Made by a program: the position numbers and the translations under genes. From positions 62,001-126,000 of the forward strand of contig NW_020194691.1 of assembly GCF_002865645.1 (NCBI RefSeq): 64,000 bases of DNA. Reading direction: 5' to 3'. This document shows positions 1 to 14,200 of the stretch, in pieces. The notes beneath the pieces are model-generated. The model was not told where the DNA came from. It made no database searches and was given only the letters and a program-made list of their open reading frames with translations. Every line of letters starts with the position of its first letter. The stretch's first letter is position 1. The DNA is from Hyaloscypha bicolor E. Lineage: Eukaryota > Ascomycota > Leotiomycetes > Helotiales > Hyaloscyphaceae.

Positions 1-3000
1 ATTTAAATAAATAATTATAAAATAATCTAGAAGTCCTATAAATATAGTATTAATATATACTTAAAATATAACTAGTATATTAATTAGCTTAAAAGATATT
101 ATAAGATATTTAAAATAATTATAATAGGTTCTAAAAGCCGTTTTTTATTTGTATTTTTTATAAATTCTTATCTAATAATATATATTTTTGAGATTTAATT
201 TTATAAAGATCTTGGCTTTTCAGAGCTAGTTAAGGGTCTTATTAATAAAAGAAAGCAGATATTAATTCTTAATTATAACTTAATTAAGTCTATAATAATT
301 AATATAAAGATATAGCCCTTTATTCTTCTTAGGAATAAAAAGAATAAGTATTTTTACTAGGCTTTTACTAGGCCTTATCTAATATTTATAAAATATATTT
401 TATAAATATAAATATAATACTTCTAGTTAGGTTTCTAATAGATTATATAAAGGCCTATATGAGACTATATTATTTATATTAATAGAGTATTTAATATTAC
501 TAAAATTAGGAAATTCCGAAGCTTTATTAGAATTAAAAACCTTTAAGAAGTTTTTATATTTATTATTCCGGAAATAAATAGATATTTCTAAAGCTTTTTT
601 CTAGAGAATATTAATTTGCTATATTAAAAACTTTTATTTAGTATTACTAGAACTATATAATAAAGTAAAGGCCTAGTAATTATTATAAATATATAAAGCC
701 TATTATTTAAAATAGTTATATTTGCTTTTAGTTAAGAATAAGACTTGAGATACTAGCTCAGGATACTAGTTAAGCTTCTTACTAAATTCTTTTAGTATTA
801 GGATCTTAATATTATTAGGTTATATAAGTATATATATTTATTATTTCTTAATATAGTTTATATATTATATAAAAGTTACTTTATAAAATTTTATACTAAA
901 AATAAGGCTATAAGAGCTAATATTTTTATATTTATAGAACCGGAACTTAAAAGAATACGTTTTATTATAATTATTTATAATAAATATCTTAAGATTATAG
1001 GCTTAATAAATCTTGAATTTATTTCTATAAAATATTATAAATTCTTAATTATATTTAGCTAAAATAATAAAGCCCTGGCTTTAAGCCCAATTATTATTAA
1101 GGAAGTTATAGTCTAACCTAGTATTACTAAGTCTATTATATATTTCTAAAGTACCTATTTCTAGCTATATTAATTTTACTTAAATAGTTATATAAAGTAA
1201 TATATCTTTTTTATTATAGCTAAAATTATTAATATTTAAGATTTAGTTTTCTCTTTTCCTTATTTCTTAGAAGAATTTCCTTTAGAATACTTCTTTATAG
1301 TAATAATATTAATTTGCTTCTATAAATACCTTAATTCTTCTATAGTTTTGGCCTTATTAGGGTTTTACTAAGCCTATTTAGTATACTTAAAACACTTTAT
1401 ATTTCCTGAAAAATATTTTTTCTATTTATAAGTTTAATAAACTATACCTAAAATGGAACTAGTATTTTATTAAGGCCTTAAAGAAGCCAAAATATTATTT
1501 AAGAATTTCTTATATATTTTTCGGAACTTATTTTTTCTTTTTTAATAGTCTTATAAATTAGAATTTACTAAGTTAGAGTTCTTAGAAATAGAATTACTTT
1601 TACTAGACTTCTCTGCTTTTATTTTCCTTAATTTAGAATAAGTAATATATTCTACTTTCTAAGCTTTTTTAAGTTATTCAGAAATAGATATTACCTTATT
1701 TCCTAAGAAAATAAATATAAGTATCTAATAAGTCTTATAATTAGATAAAGTAGTATTAAGAGTCCGGATCCCGTCTCTTTTAGAATATAGGTTTTAATTA
1801 ACTTTAAGACTAATTATTCGAGTATATAACTTAGTAATTATTTTATTATTTTTTAAATAAAGATCTCGGAGCTCCTTAAAAGTATCTTATTAATAGATTT
1901 GAGGTATTTAAAGTATATTAGCTAAATAGACCTTAAATTACTTCTAATAAATCTTATATAATAGTAGGCTTTACTTTATTATAACTTCCTAAGTATTATA
2001 AGATTTATTTCTAAGAATACTTATAGTAGAGTTAATTCTAGAAAAGTATCTATTATAAATTCAAGATTAGGTCCTAAAAACTGCTTTTTAGGAAAATATA
2101 AATATTCTCTATTTTTTAAAAGACTTTCTATAATATAAGTTAGATATTCGGATCTTAAGAAACTTCTCTTAATTCAAATATATCTTTAGAATATTATATA
2201 GTAATTCCTAACAAATAGTATTAAGATTACTTTTAAAGCTTATTATATTAGGAAAAAAGATAAGTTCTAATTTTATTTTAGGAAGTTCTCTAATAAGAAT
2301 TACTAAGAAAGATAAAATAGATTTATAAATAGAGTTTCTATAAGATATAGTAAATTATAAGGTATTTCTAAGAGTACTCTTATATTACTTTAATTATAGG
2401 ATATATTAGTTAATTATATTTACTAATTCTTGCTTTTATTAAAGTATTTTAATATTAGTATATAATTTTAATTTTATAGCTTAAGTAATAATAACTTGGG
2501 TATTAATCTCGGTATCTTAATTATTATCGGAATTATTTCTATTATTATTACTAGCTCTCGGAGGCTTTTAAAGGGCCCTATTAAAAGTATTAGATAAGCC
2601 TTTATTATTACTCGTATTAGAGTTAATCTAGTGAACTTTTTTTATAGAAATAGCTTTAGTAAAAAATTATATATTTTATATATTTCGAGATATAATTACT
2701 TATTAAACTACTTTCTTTAAAAGTAAAGAAATTAGCTTATAAAATATTTATTAGTAAATAATAAAATAATAAAATAAATTAGTATATTATAAAACTATAA
2801 TATTAAATTTAGTATAAAACTAATCTTTATTTCTTCTATAAGGTTTAGAAAAGCCTTTTCTAAATAAGAGGCCTTAATAATATATATATAATTAATAATT
2901 TATAAGCCTAATATTTATAATATAAATAATAGTTAGTTATAAAGTTAAAGAATTACTAATTTCCCTAACTAATATTTATAATATCCGAGGTTTATTATAT

Positions 3001-3054
3001 GCTCTTAAGTTATATATAATCCTATATATATTATAAATAGTAAGTATTTAGGTG
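1..3054. other. AT-rich, RIP-degenerated DNA of unassigned repeat origin
   Basis: No reading frame of useful length survives in any frame. The sequence is almost entirely A/T with rare CpA or TpG, the end state of RIP acting on repeated DNA. No LTR pair or inverted repeat was found inside it, and no stretch could be matched to the reverse-transcriptase motifs seen in elements A, Copia and D. It is most likely an older transposon that forms the left flank of repeat E. Identity is unknown. Confidence 0.6.
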
Positions 3055-3182
3055 AATTTAGTAGCTTAATTAGGCTAGTATTTATATGAGATTATATTTC
3101 CTAATTAGAACTAGTATTTATATATATCTAGTAAAATACTAAATAATATATATAAAAATATATAAGCTTTAGAAATAGGTAT
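3055..3182 (+). repeat. Repeat E, copy 1, left half (split by element A)
   Basis: This segment together with 23187-23325 is collinear with the reverse complement of about 33446-33703. The two halves are separated exactly by element A, whose insertion duplicated GTAT(T) at 3179-3182 and 23187-23191. The uninterrupted copy reads GGGCATTAATTAG across the same point. Repeat E is about 260 bp, has no coding capacity, and could be a solo LTR or MITE; its class is not decided. Confidence 0.75.
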
Positions 3183-3485
3183 TATAATATAATAGGCTAT
3201 ACTTATTAAAAATTATATTATTTTAGTAGTTTTAAGATTTAGGTTATATAATAAAAGTCGTGGCTTTTTATATATAACTTATAGAAATTATATAAGAAAG
3301 CTAGTTTTTCTATAAATTTAGAGAATAATTCTTTATAAATATTTAATTAATTAAGTTTTTATATACTATATACTATTTATACTTTACTATTTATACTTTT
3401 AATTTATTATTTTACTATTAAGTTACGTTTTATACTCTAGTATACTTTATATAGGTTTTTATCTTATTATAGTTTCTTTTTTATA
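3183..3485 (+). repeat. Element A 5' LTR (303 bp)
   Basis: It starts TATAATATA and ends TTTATA; the less mutated LTR at 46246-46548 ends CCCACA on the coding strand, so the original termini were probably TG...CA. It aligns over its length with 22864-23186, 46246-46548 (complement) and 52684-52986. It is heavily RIP-mutated. Confidence 0.9.
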
Positions 3486-3904
3486 TATTTTATAATAAGT
3501 AATATAAGAAAAAAAAAACTTTATAATTAAGGTAATACTTTTATAAAGTTCTGAGAAATATCTATAAGGCGAATTATTAGCTTAGTAAATTAGAGAAAAA
3601 AAGAGCTATTATAATATTTTAAGCCTAAGACTAAAATATTAAGAATATATAAGTATTAATCTTAATATCTTATATTAATTTCTAATATATCTAATAACTT
3701 AAATACGAGTTAGTTATAAAATATAGTTATTAGTATAATATATAGGAATAATAGAAATAGAGGCTAATTATAAAAGAAAAAGAAGTAAAGGAAATAAAAT
3801 AAGAAAAATTATACTAAGATAATATAAGTTAGATTTTAGTTAGAAATAGATTTTAGTATTTGGAAATAAAGTTATATTATTAATTTATATATTATTTTTA
3901 GTTA

Positions 3905-4075
3905 TATTATAGTAAGAATTACTGAATTGGGGCTAGTATAATTACTCCGCTTAGTTAGGATCTATATACTCACTTCCTGAAGCTTTATACTTTACTTAAG
4001 CTCTTTTCTAGCTAGTTTAATAAACTCTTTTACTATCTAATATAACTCCCTATTCTGTAATCTTTATATATATTA
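3905..4075 (+). repeat. Copia 5' LTR (171 bp)
   Basis: It pairs with 10681-10851. The two copies have the same length and differ at about seven positions, all transitions (C/T or G/A), as expected if RIP rather than ordinary drift separated them. Confidence 0.92.
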
Positions 4076-7000
4076 GTTATAAGTCCGGTTTTATGCTAAT
4101 AAGCTTCCCGATTAATATACCGCAGAGAGTATTCAAGAGCTTATTTAATTTATTTCTTTAAAAATCATATTTCAGTTTATATTTCCGTTACTAACTAATT
4201 AACAGAAACTATTCCCATAGTTCCTATAGTTTCCAAAGCTCAATTATAATTATATTAGAAGCCACGATAAAGATTATTATCCTAAAGAACTATAGTTCCT
4301 GGGCAGACTAGTTTAATACTCTCTATAAAGTAGCTAGTAATAAGGGTATCTGAAATAAGATTAACTCATTTAATAATAAAGTAATTAAAACGAATATAGT
4401 AGCTCCTCCCAGGCCTTCTCCTATAATTAATGAGCTTATACTAAAAGAAACAGAGAATTACTATACTAGATACCAAGTTAATATAGAAAATTGAGATAAA
4501 AATATTTGACTTATAATTAAGAAAGAATTAAAACCAGTATTTTTATAGCCTATAATATTCGGGAATATTAGAGATTATTATTTGGTACTCTTATAGGACT
4601 ATAAGATCAAGAAACTAGACTAGACAAATAAGCTAGTATACTATTATATAATTAGGTAATAGCTCTATTAAACGGTTAATATAGAGATCCTTACGAACTC
4701 TACTCTGGGATTTAAAGAAAGTAAGTAAAGCTCTATTTGCGAGGTTCTTAAGATATTATTAATAAAATATAGTTCTATAGATATAGTACAAATTACTACT
4801 ATTTAGAGAGTATATAGCTCGGTTCTACTATAAGTAAATAAAGGAAAAGTAAGCCCAAAGCACTGGTTTACTAATTAGGAAAAGGTATTTAATAGAGCCA
4901 GAGCTCTTAAAATCGCCGAAATTAAAGGTATTCTAGTAGTAATTAAGTTCTTAATAGCCCTCTAGCAGAAACTCGTACTAACCTGGGTAATAGAATAGCT
5001 TAGTAATCTGTATAGTAAAGACGAATTAGGGCTTCCGATTTTTATATTTAAATAGTATAGCCAGGTATTTAATTAGATTATTTTGGAAAATCAGAATACC
5101 AAGTACTTAGGAGCTCCTATAATCTTTATTATATTCGGGAATTAAACTAGTAAAGAATTAGACGGCAAACCCGATTCGGATAAGAATAAGTACTATAAAT
5201 GCCCTTATAAGAGTTCCAAAATCTATAAGTATAAATAGAACCTATTTAGCTATACTACTATAGAAATTACGATTACCAGATTAAGTAAAACTTAAATAAA
5301 ATTTATGCCTAATAAGGAACAGATTAGAAAAATCCGGGAAAAGATCTTGACCGAGTATTAGAAGAATCTGAAACCTTAGCTAGAAGAGAAATACAGTATG
5401 AAAATCACTAGTAAATAAGCTATAGAGAAGCCAATACCCGGTACTAGTTCTAAAAAGAAGCCTAAAGTATTAGGAATCCAATTTCCTAGGAACTTTAATA
5501 CTATTCTAGTAGATCCTATATTTATAATCCAGAGCCCAGGTTAGGGAATCTATATAATACTCGATTTCTTAAGATATCCGCTTTTTTAGAGTACCTTATT
5601 AGATAACTATAGTACTATATATCTGGTTAATAGTAAGGATCTAATTAATTCTGGTATTTTTATTAAGGCGAAAATTAATAATTATATAGAAGTAGAAATA
5701 ACTAGTCTTCTAATTATTAGATATAGTACTTATATAATTAAAAACATAGTTAATAGACCTATAGGACCATATACTAAAGATCTAATTCTCTATAATATTA
5801 TAGTTATTAAAGAATTCTATATAAATATCGTTTCCGAAGCTTGCCTAGTAAAAAAGAAAGCTTGGTATTATAGATATAATCTTATAATTAGATTAGGAGA
5901 TTATAAAAAGAATATAGTATTAATATAATTAAATTATAGATTTAATTTAGTTTTCCTTAAATATAAGCCGCTTTCTATTTACTTTAATATTCCGTTTGAA
6001 ATTCCTATTAGTACTAGTAGTATATTTATATTTCTAATATTTGAATATTTAATTAGAGCTTAATATAAGAGATTAAGGAAGTATTTCAAGCCGAGAAGTA
6101 ATTTAGAAGAAAAATAGTATATGAAAGCGAGGTATTTAGCCTATAAAGCTCTATAAAAGCTTATTAATTATATATATAATATAAAAATTAATAGACTAAT
6201 AAGAATTATATACAAATTTTATACTCAGGTATATACTAGGTAAGTAATCTCGTATAGGTTAACTAAAAGGAAATCTGCTCGACTATTTTAGAGAATCTTA
6301 TAGGATTTATTCGATTATCCAAATGGCTATAATAGTTCAAGCTGGATTCTAATAATTAAGGACGAATTTAGTAAAAAGCTCTTTAGATACCTTTTATAAA
6401 ATAAAGGGAATTTAGTAGTATTTAATATAATTAGGGATTTTGAATAGTAGATATATAAGTAATATAACCTTTTAATTACTTATATTAAATATAATTAGGA
6501 GAAAGTAGTTATTCTAATCTAAGGAATATTAGTCTATTAAATCTGGGCAAAGAAAGAAGGTATTAAAATCGAGCTTTCTTCTTTATATATATATAAGCCG
6601 AATAGTAATACTAAGTAAATAGAGCAGGAGATTATAAATAAGGCTATTATAATATATTTAATAGCTAATTTGCTTGAAAAGCTATAGCCGGAAAGCTCTA
6701 TAGCCGCAATCTACCTATATAATTGGAGCCCTTTATATATAAACTACTAGAGAATATTAAACGAAGTACTCGATTCGTGATTCTATAATTATTTCCGTTA
6801 GTATAACCCAGAGCTTATAGCTTAAATAATAGTCGATCTCAGGCCTAATTAGAATAAAATCTATATATATAGTTCTAGGGTATATCTAATAATCAAGGAC
6901 TATAAAGTAGGACAGAATAAGAAAGTATTTAAAGTTATATTATACGGGTATATTAGATATTTAGTTAGATATATTATATCTAATATTTATAAAATCTGGG

Positions 7001-10000
7001 TTCCTATACTTAATAAAGTAATTATTATATATAATATTATATTTAATAAGAATATTCTCTATAAAAAGAATTATAAATATACTAAAGGCTATAGTATAGA
7101 GATTATAAAGAATATAATAGAACTATTTCTAGAGAATAAGATTCAGGATATTAAATCGATTTTTGAGAATAAGGGATTATAATATAATAGCTTATTAGAG
7201 TAAACAGAAAATGAGCCTAAATTAGAAAGTAATAAGCAAATGAACTAATAATTAGAAGAGCCTATAAGTATATTAATTAGTTATAACTCGAGAGTAGGGA
7301 GTTCTATAGCCTTACTAGGAATAGAACTTATAATTCTATAAAGTATTTTAGAGCCAGAAAGTATACCAGAGCCTAGAAGTAGTAAAAATAAAGATACTAA
7401 GCTCTTAAGAAAGCTTAGTATTATAGAGAGAGATATAATAGAATATACCAGAACTATTAGGGAAGTATATTAAACTAATAAAAGCGGGAAAGAATCTCCT
7501 TAGAACCAGTAATAAGGTCTACTAATAGCTTTTATAAGTAAAGTAGGAAGCTTACCTATAGAACGAGCGGATAGCTTAATAGAAATAAGAGAATTCTCTA
7601 TAGAAAGAGCAAATAGCTTAGCTAAAATAGAAGATTAAATAGTAAAACCAAAGAGAAAATAGATAAAGAAGCCAATTATTAGAACCAGAGATAAGCTAAT
7701 CCAAATATACTTATATAAGGGAAATAATTAGGACAGAAATCCAGGTAAAGCTAGTAGTAGTATAATTACTATAGTAAGTATACTACTATAAATAATAAAT
7801 AAATCGAATTAGATTAACTATTTAGAGTCTCTTTTAGGGTCTCTCTAGCCTAATTAGCTAGAGAATTATAAGAAGGGATTCAATTATAAGACTATATATA
7901 CCGTAATTGCAATAGTAGTTTAATTAAGAACATATCCAGAATAAAGTATTCCGGATAATATAATAATAAGAAAAATTCATATTAATAATCTTCTAAAGGC
8001 TCCAAAAATATAAAATAATCTAGAGAAGTATCTAGCTAGGAAGTATTTCAAATCGGATACTAAACTAGAGATTAATAACTTTAAAGCTCGAAATTACTAA
8101 AGAATTATTCCTAGTAATAAAGTAAGTATATCTCTAATTTCTTTAAAATAGGTATTTATATATAAAATCAATTCTAATAGATATATTACTCGGTACTACT
8201 TAAGGCTAGTAGTTTATAGAGATCTCTAAGAAAAGGTATTACTTTTATCTATATATATTACTATACTTATAGTAAAGTCTTTTCGAGTAGCTAGTATAAT
8301 TATAGCTTATTTTAATCTGGAAATAAAATAATTTAATATTATAAATGCATTTATTAATACAAAAAGAGATTTCAATAGGCCTATAATAGTATATAAGCTA
8401 CCAGACGGTTTCAAGATACCAGGCTATATAATAGAAGTAGATTAAGCTTTATATAGGCTATAAGACTCTCCTGCTTTATAGTATAAATACTAGACAGATA
8501 TTCTTAAAAGAATTAGACTTTCTGGATTTAATAAAGAGTCCTATATTTATATAGATATAGATTATAAGGTCTTTATTATTTTCTATATAAATGACTTTTA
8601 AGTACTCTATTATAAGGATAATAAAGCATATATTTAATTAATTATTATTTAAATTAAAATAGTTTACGAGTTTTATAATATACGGGATATAAAGTAGTTC
8701 CTAGGGATTTATATAATTAGAGATCGGAAGGCTAAAAAGCTCTAGCTAGCTTATAATATCTATATTAAGAAAATTACTAAGAAGTTCAGAGTAGTAAATA
8801 GGAAGTGCCCTAGTATTCTATTACCTGGAATTAATTTTCGGAAGTATAATAATTAAGCTTATCTATATTAAATCAAGGTATATTAGGAGAAGATTAGATT
8901 ACTACTTTATACTATAATTATAATTAGGCCAGATATAGCTTTTGCCGCTTTAGTACTCTTCTAGTTCTTAATAAACCCTGCTCTAGAATACTTTATAGCT
9001 ATAGATTAGGCTCTCTAATATCTGTTTGGAATCCGGTTTTTAGTAATTTAGTATAATAGAGAGTATAGAGAGATATAGCTATAGATTATATCTAATGCTT
9101 TATATATAGATAACCTAGATATATAATAATCGAGCTATAGGTATATAATCTCCTTATTTAGAGGTTTAATATTATAGAAAGCTGCTTAATAGAGCTCTAT
9201 AACTGCCTCTTTAACCGAATCAGAAATATATAAAGTCGCTTATATAGTAAAGGAAACTATAGCTCTCTAGAGGCTATTTAGAGATCTATATTTAGATTTT
9301 GGAAAGCTCTAGACTATATTCTATAATAATAAGTAAATCATTTAACTAATTATTAGAGAGAACGAAAGAATTACTATAAAGCTCTATTATATTAATATCC
9401 AGAATATATAGCTATATTAAAAGTATAATAAAGGCATATTTCAAGTTATATATCTTTAAATAAGTAGTATATCTATAGATAAACTTATGAAAAATCTATT
9501 CTAATTCAAATTCGAGAACTTTAGAGCTTTATTAAATCTTTAGAATATTAGAATAAAGATTAAAATAATTAAATAATATAAAAGGAGGCTTTTATTTATA
9601 TCTTTTATTTATAAAATTTATTAAAATAATAGAGCTTAAGAACTAATAGCAAGAGATCTAAAGGCGTTCTATTACGGTATTAATAAGCTTATATAGAAGG
9701 CCCTTTACCCGATCGGACTACTCCTCATTCCTATTAATAGCCTCTTAAACCTTAGTAAAAGAGCTCTTATTACTATTCTCTTTATTAGATTCAGTAATTT
9801 TAAATATAGTATAAATAGAGTATCTAAGAGCAGATAGATACTTTAAAATAGTCAGAATCTATAAAAGAGAATTAAGAAAAGGGAACTTATAGTATCTTTA
9901 GTAGTCGGAAGTTTTATAAAAAAGAGCTATATAACAGGGATATAAGAGATCGGAATAACTAAATAAGAATAACCAGAAGTATACTTCTAGTAATAAGAAT

Positions 10001-10680
10001 CTCGGCTAATAGTATTATAGTAAGAACTATTACTCTTGCCTTTTAAAGTAAATAAGACTATATTAAGTCAAAACGAGCTTTGGAATAGTATAGAGAACTT
10101 ATAATAATCTATATAAAGGATCTCTCTGAGACTAGTATAAGTAGGACAAGGAATACGAGGCTTTGATATAGACTTCTTTACCTTTAGTAGAAAAGTACTA
10201 GAAGTATTAGAAGACGGTATAGGGATCTGAACCTTAATACTCTATTAAAAGTGAGCTTTATATTAATAGTCAAGAGCTATACTTACGGCGGACTTGCAAG
10301 CTACTTAATGAGTAAAAGGCAAAGCAAGAATATATTTTGGGTTGAAAATATCTTAGATTTGCGAGCCGGAATTAACTTAATAGTAGTATGAGAAGAGGTA
10401 GAAGCCATGTTTATAATAATCGGAAGCTTGAAAGAAATCTCTGGAAGGGTATTAAAGAAGAGCGGTTTGATTTAAGGCTCTGGAGTTAGTAAAAAGAGGT
10501 CCTTTATATAGGGCTTTCCTGGAATTCGGTAATCTGGGGAAATAATATATACTAAGCCTATTCGGATCGGAATATTAATACGGCTCTGCAAAATCCATAT
10601 ATCGGACGAATTTCGCTATTTTAAAGCTTTCTAATTAGGTAGAACAGGTAGAATACGGTATCGTGCCTTCCTGGGAAGTG

Positions 10681-10851
10681 TATTATAGTAAGAATTACTG
10701 AATTGGGACTAGTACAATCACTCCGCTTAGTTAGGATCTATATACTTACTTCCTGAAGCTTTATACTTCACTCAAGCTCTTTTCTAGCTAGTTTAATAAA
10801 CTCTTTTACTATCTAATATAACTCTCTATTCTGTAATCTTTATATATATTA
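10681..10851 (+). repeat. Copia 3' LTR (171 bp)
   Basis: It is the partner of 3905-4075, starts TATTATAG and ends ATATTA. It is followed directly by the AGTTA target duplication and then by the resumed sequence of element A. Confidence 0.92.
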
Positions 10852-11299
10852 AGTTATAATAAAGACTAGAATAAAAATAGTATTAGTTTTAGTAAAAAAG
10901 CTTATTTTTAAATCCGGAAAAAATACTTAAAAAAGAAAATGCCTTTAATTTTAAATAAAATAGTAAATAGGAATTAGAAAAAAATATTAAAAAGAAATTA
11001 GAAATAAGAAATTATATAAATAAACTAGAGAAGCTTCTAGAGAAAGAAATAGATACTAAATAAAAAAATAAAAGAGAATTTAGAAAAGTTAGAAAAATTA
11101 GTAAAATTATTTTTATTATTTTTATTATTACTTTTAATAATATTAATAAATATATCTAGTTTAGTAAAATTAAGGGAAAATACTATAAATATTAAGCTAA
11201 AGAAATAAGAAAGAAAGTATAAGTAATAGAAATAAGACTAGAAAAGCTATTATTTTATTATTACTAATATTAAAATTTGAATCTTAATTATATCTATTA

Positions 11300-14200
11300 T
11301 TATTAATTAGTTTTTTTCTAATTCCGGTTCCTAAATTAAAAGACATATTTAAATAAGAAATTAGCTTATTAGAAACCTTATTAGTAAAAGTTTCAAGTAT
11401 AGAAATTCTATAATTAGTTATAAAAGAAATTATTAAGATTAATATAGCTAAGAATAAGTATATACTAATACTAGATCTAAATCTATTATTTATAGAAGCT
11501 TCTAGAATACTATAATTTTAGGGAAGTAATATTTTTATATTCTTAAAATAATATATAAATATATATAAGAACTATTATATTTCTAATAATACTAAAAAAG
11601 AAAGAATTATTTATTATATTTTTCCTATTTATAAAAATTAGATTAAGGCTATATTAAAGTACTATACTAATAATCTAGGAAATTATTAGAAGACTAAGTT
11701 TTTTAAGGCTTTACTAAAGAAATTCCGAAAGTATAACTAGGAAATACTTAAAATTAGCTATAACTTTCTTAATTAGATTATTATATAAGCCTAAAATAAA
11801 GATATCTCGTTTAAGTTTTATATTAATATATTTAATAAAGTATTAAAAAAATTACTAAAGAGAAAAGAAATAAATGAAATTACTTAGTACTAAGAATTTA
11901 TAAGAGAATTATTTATTCTAATAAGAAATTATATTCTTAAGAATATAAACTTTAAGCCTATAAATATTTCTATTTATAAATATAGTAAGATATATAAGAA
12001 AGTAATAATATTTTATTAGTATAAAGAAAAGAAATATTATTTTAATATTATTAATAACCTAGATATATCTAGACTTAGATAAGAATACTTAAATATAATA
12101 ATTTATAATATAATTCCTAAATGAGAAAATAATTATTTCTTATTAGTTTCTTTTATTATATTTCCTAAAGCTATTATAAATATAAATAAGAAAAGGACCT
12201 AGCCTATAGCTAATTATATAAAACTTACTAAAAGTAATAAACCTAAAAGAAATAATATTAATTAGCTAGTAAGAAGTCTAGAAAAACTATCTATTATTAT
12301 TATAACTTAAGAAAACCTATAAAAATAACTTAATATAGTTATTATTATAATTCGGGAGAATGTTTATAGCCTGCTTATATAGCCTAGCTAATTATAATAA
12401 GTATAATAGTATTAATAGCCTAGTAAGTATAATTCGAGTTTTTGGAAAAAATATACTAGAAGTTATAATAAAGGTTATAAAGAATACTATAGTAGCTATA
12501 GTAATTGAGCTAAAATAAGTAAAGAATTTAAATAACTATATTCTAGAGAAAGTTAGTCTCAAGTATAATTAGAAAATATTACTTAAATTAATATAGCCTA
12601 TAATATAAATTCAGAACCAAGAAAATAAATTTACTATAAATACTATAATAGAAACAAGAATAATAATATTAATTTAGAATATATTTATATTTCTTAATTT
12701 TATTACCTATTAATAAAAGAACTTATAAACTATAAATATACTTACTAATTTAATAGAAGATAATATAAAGAGCTATTTAAATATAAATAAGAAAGTTTTT
12801 TTTTCTTACTAATAAGTATTAGTAATTTAACTAAATTATTTCCTAAGTTTAAGGAAAAGAATTTAACTATAACTTAAATACTTAACCCAAAAATATCTAG
12901 AAATTAATAAGAAATACCTAGTTTACTAGGCAAGAAAGAGAAAAGAGAACTAGTTAACCGGGATCTATATATAAAAGTAAGTAAGTTATATCTAGGAAAT
13001 CTAAATAGCTACTTTATCTTAAAAGAAATTATATTAGAATTACTAATATTTTAGGTTCTAGAATTAATAAATAATACTAAGATTTAGTTATAAATAGTAT
13101 TTCTATTAATACTATAATAGGTTTCTTATTAAGAAAAAAGAGAAAAAAGATAAAAATAGCTAAAAAGGTTTTCTAAAAATAAGCTAAAATAGAAAAAAAG
13201 CTATTTTATATAAGAGGCCAGAAAAATACTATTTTAAGAAATAATAAATAAGGAAATAATCTAGCTAAGAATATAAATATTAATAATTCCGGGAATAAAT
13301 AAAATAAATTAGGAATCTAGTATATTCTTAATTATAATAAGTATAGAATTCCTAAAGGTAATAATATTCTAATAAGATTATTAAAGAAAGTAATTATTTT
13401 ATTTCTAAGAACTTAGAAAGAAATAAGAATATTTATTAATATTTTAAAAATACTAGATCTAGCTATTATATTTTAGAACTAATAAATTAAGTATAATATT
13501 TTCTATTTTACTATTTTATAAATAGGAAATACTATTATATTAAATATAGTTAGATATACTAGAAAATCTGCGAAACTAGTAATTATAGCTTATATAATAA
13601 ATAGAATATTTAAGGAATTAGAAATACTAGCTTAGATATCTAATACTAATAGAATTATTTAATTTAAAAATAATAGTATTAATATTCGGATATTACTAGC
13701 TTATAAGTATATTATATAATCTTTATATCTCTAATTCGTATTTTAAGAACCTTAAGAAAGTATTAAATATAAAGAAATAATTAATACTAGAGCTAAAGTT
13801 AATATTTTTCTTAAAAAGATCTCTAGAAATATTAGTAAAATAATATATAATACTATAAATTATTAAATATTTATTATTACTAGGACAGAATTTGAATTTA
13901 TAGAAATAGTAAAGCTTAGAGCTAAAATTATAAATAAAGTAAAATATAAAGATATATTTTTCCTAATTAAAGAAGCTTTAAAAATCCTGCTTAGTTAATT
14001 ATTTTTAATAAAAATGAAAATAAATATTATATATAGAAATAATAATTTATAAGATAAAAGATTTACTAATCCTAGAAATAACTAGAATACCTATATTATT
14101 ATAATTATTTTACTTTTAAAAAATGCCGGGAAATAAAAGAAAATAATAGTTTAAGAGTATTAAGCTTCTAGAATTAAAGAATTAAGTAATATAAAATAGG

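Larger units (their letters stand above)
3905..10851 (+). mobile_element. Ty1/Copia retrotransposon nested in element A
   Basis: The 6947-bp element has 171-bp LTRs and a 5-bp duplication AGTTA (3900-3904 and 10852-10856). The empty site survives in element C at 53402-53406. Coding order is Gag (about 4.25-5.4 kb, with a degenerate zinc knuckle near 5.2 kb), protease, integrase, reverse transcriptase (about 8.1-8.7 kb) and RNase H (about 9.05-9.6 kb), the order that defines Copia. The RT region reads recognisably as the family core: a K/R-x-R-L-V-V stretch, an N-A-F-I-N block, a PDGFK-like block, an ALYRL block and FYINDF in place of the FYVDD catalytic box. It is less eroded than its host element. 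A ~1.1-kb segment between RNase H and the 3' LTR is unexplained. Confidence 0.92.
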
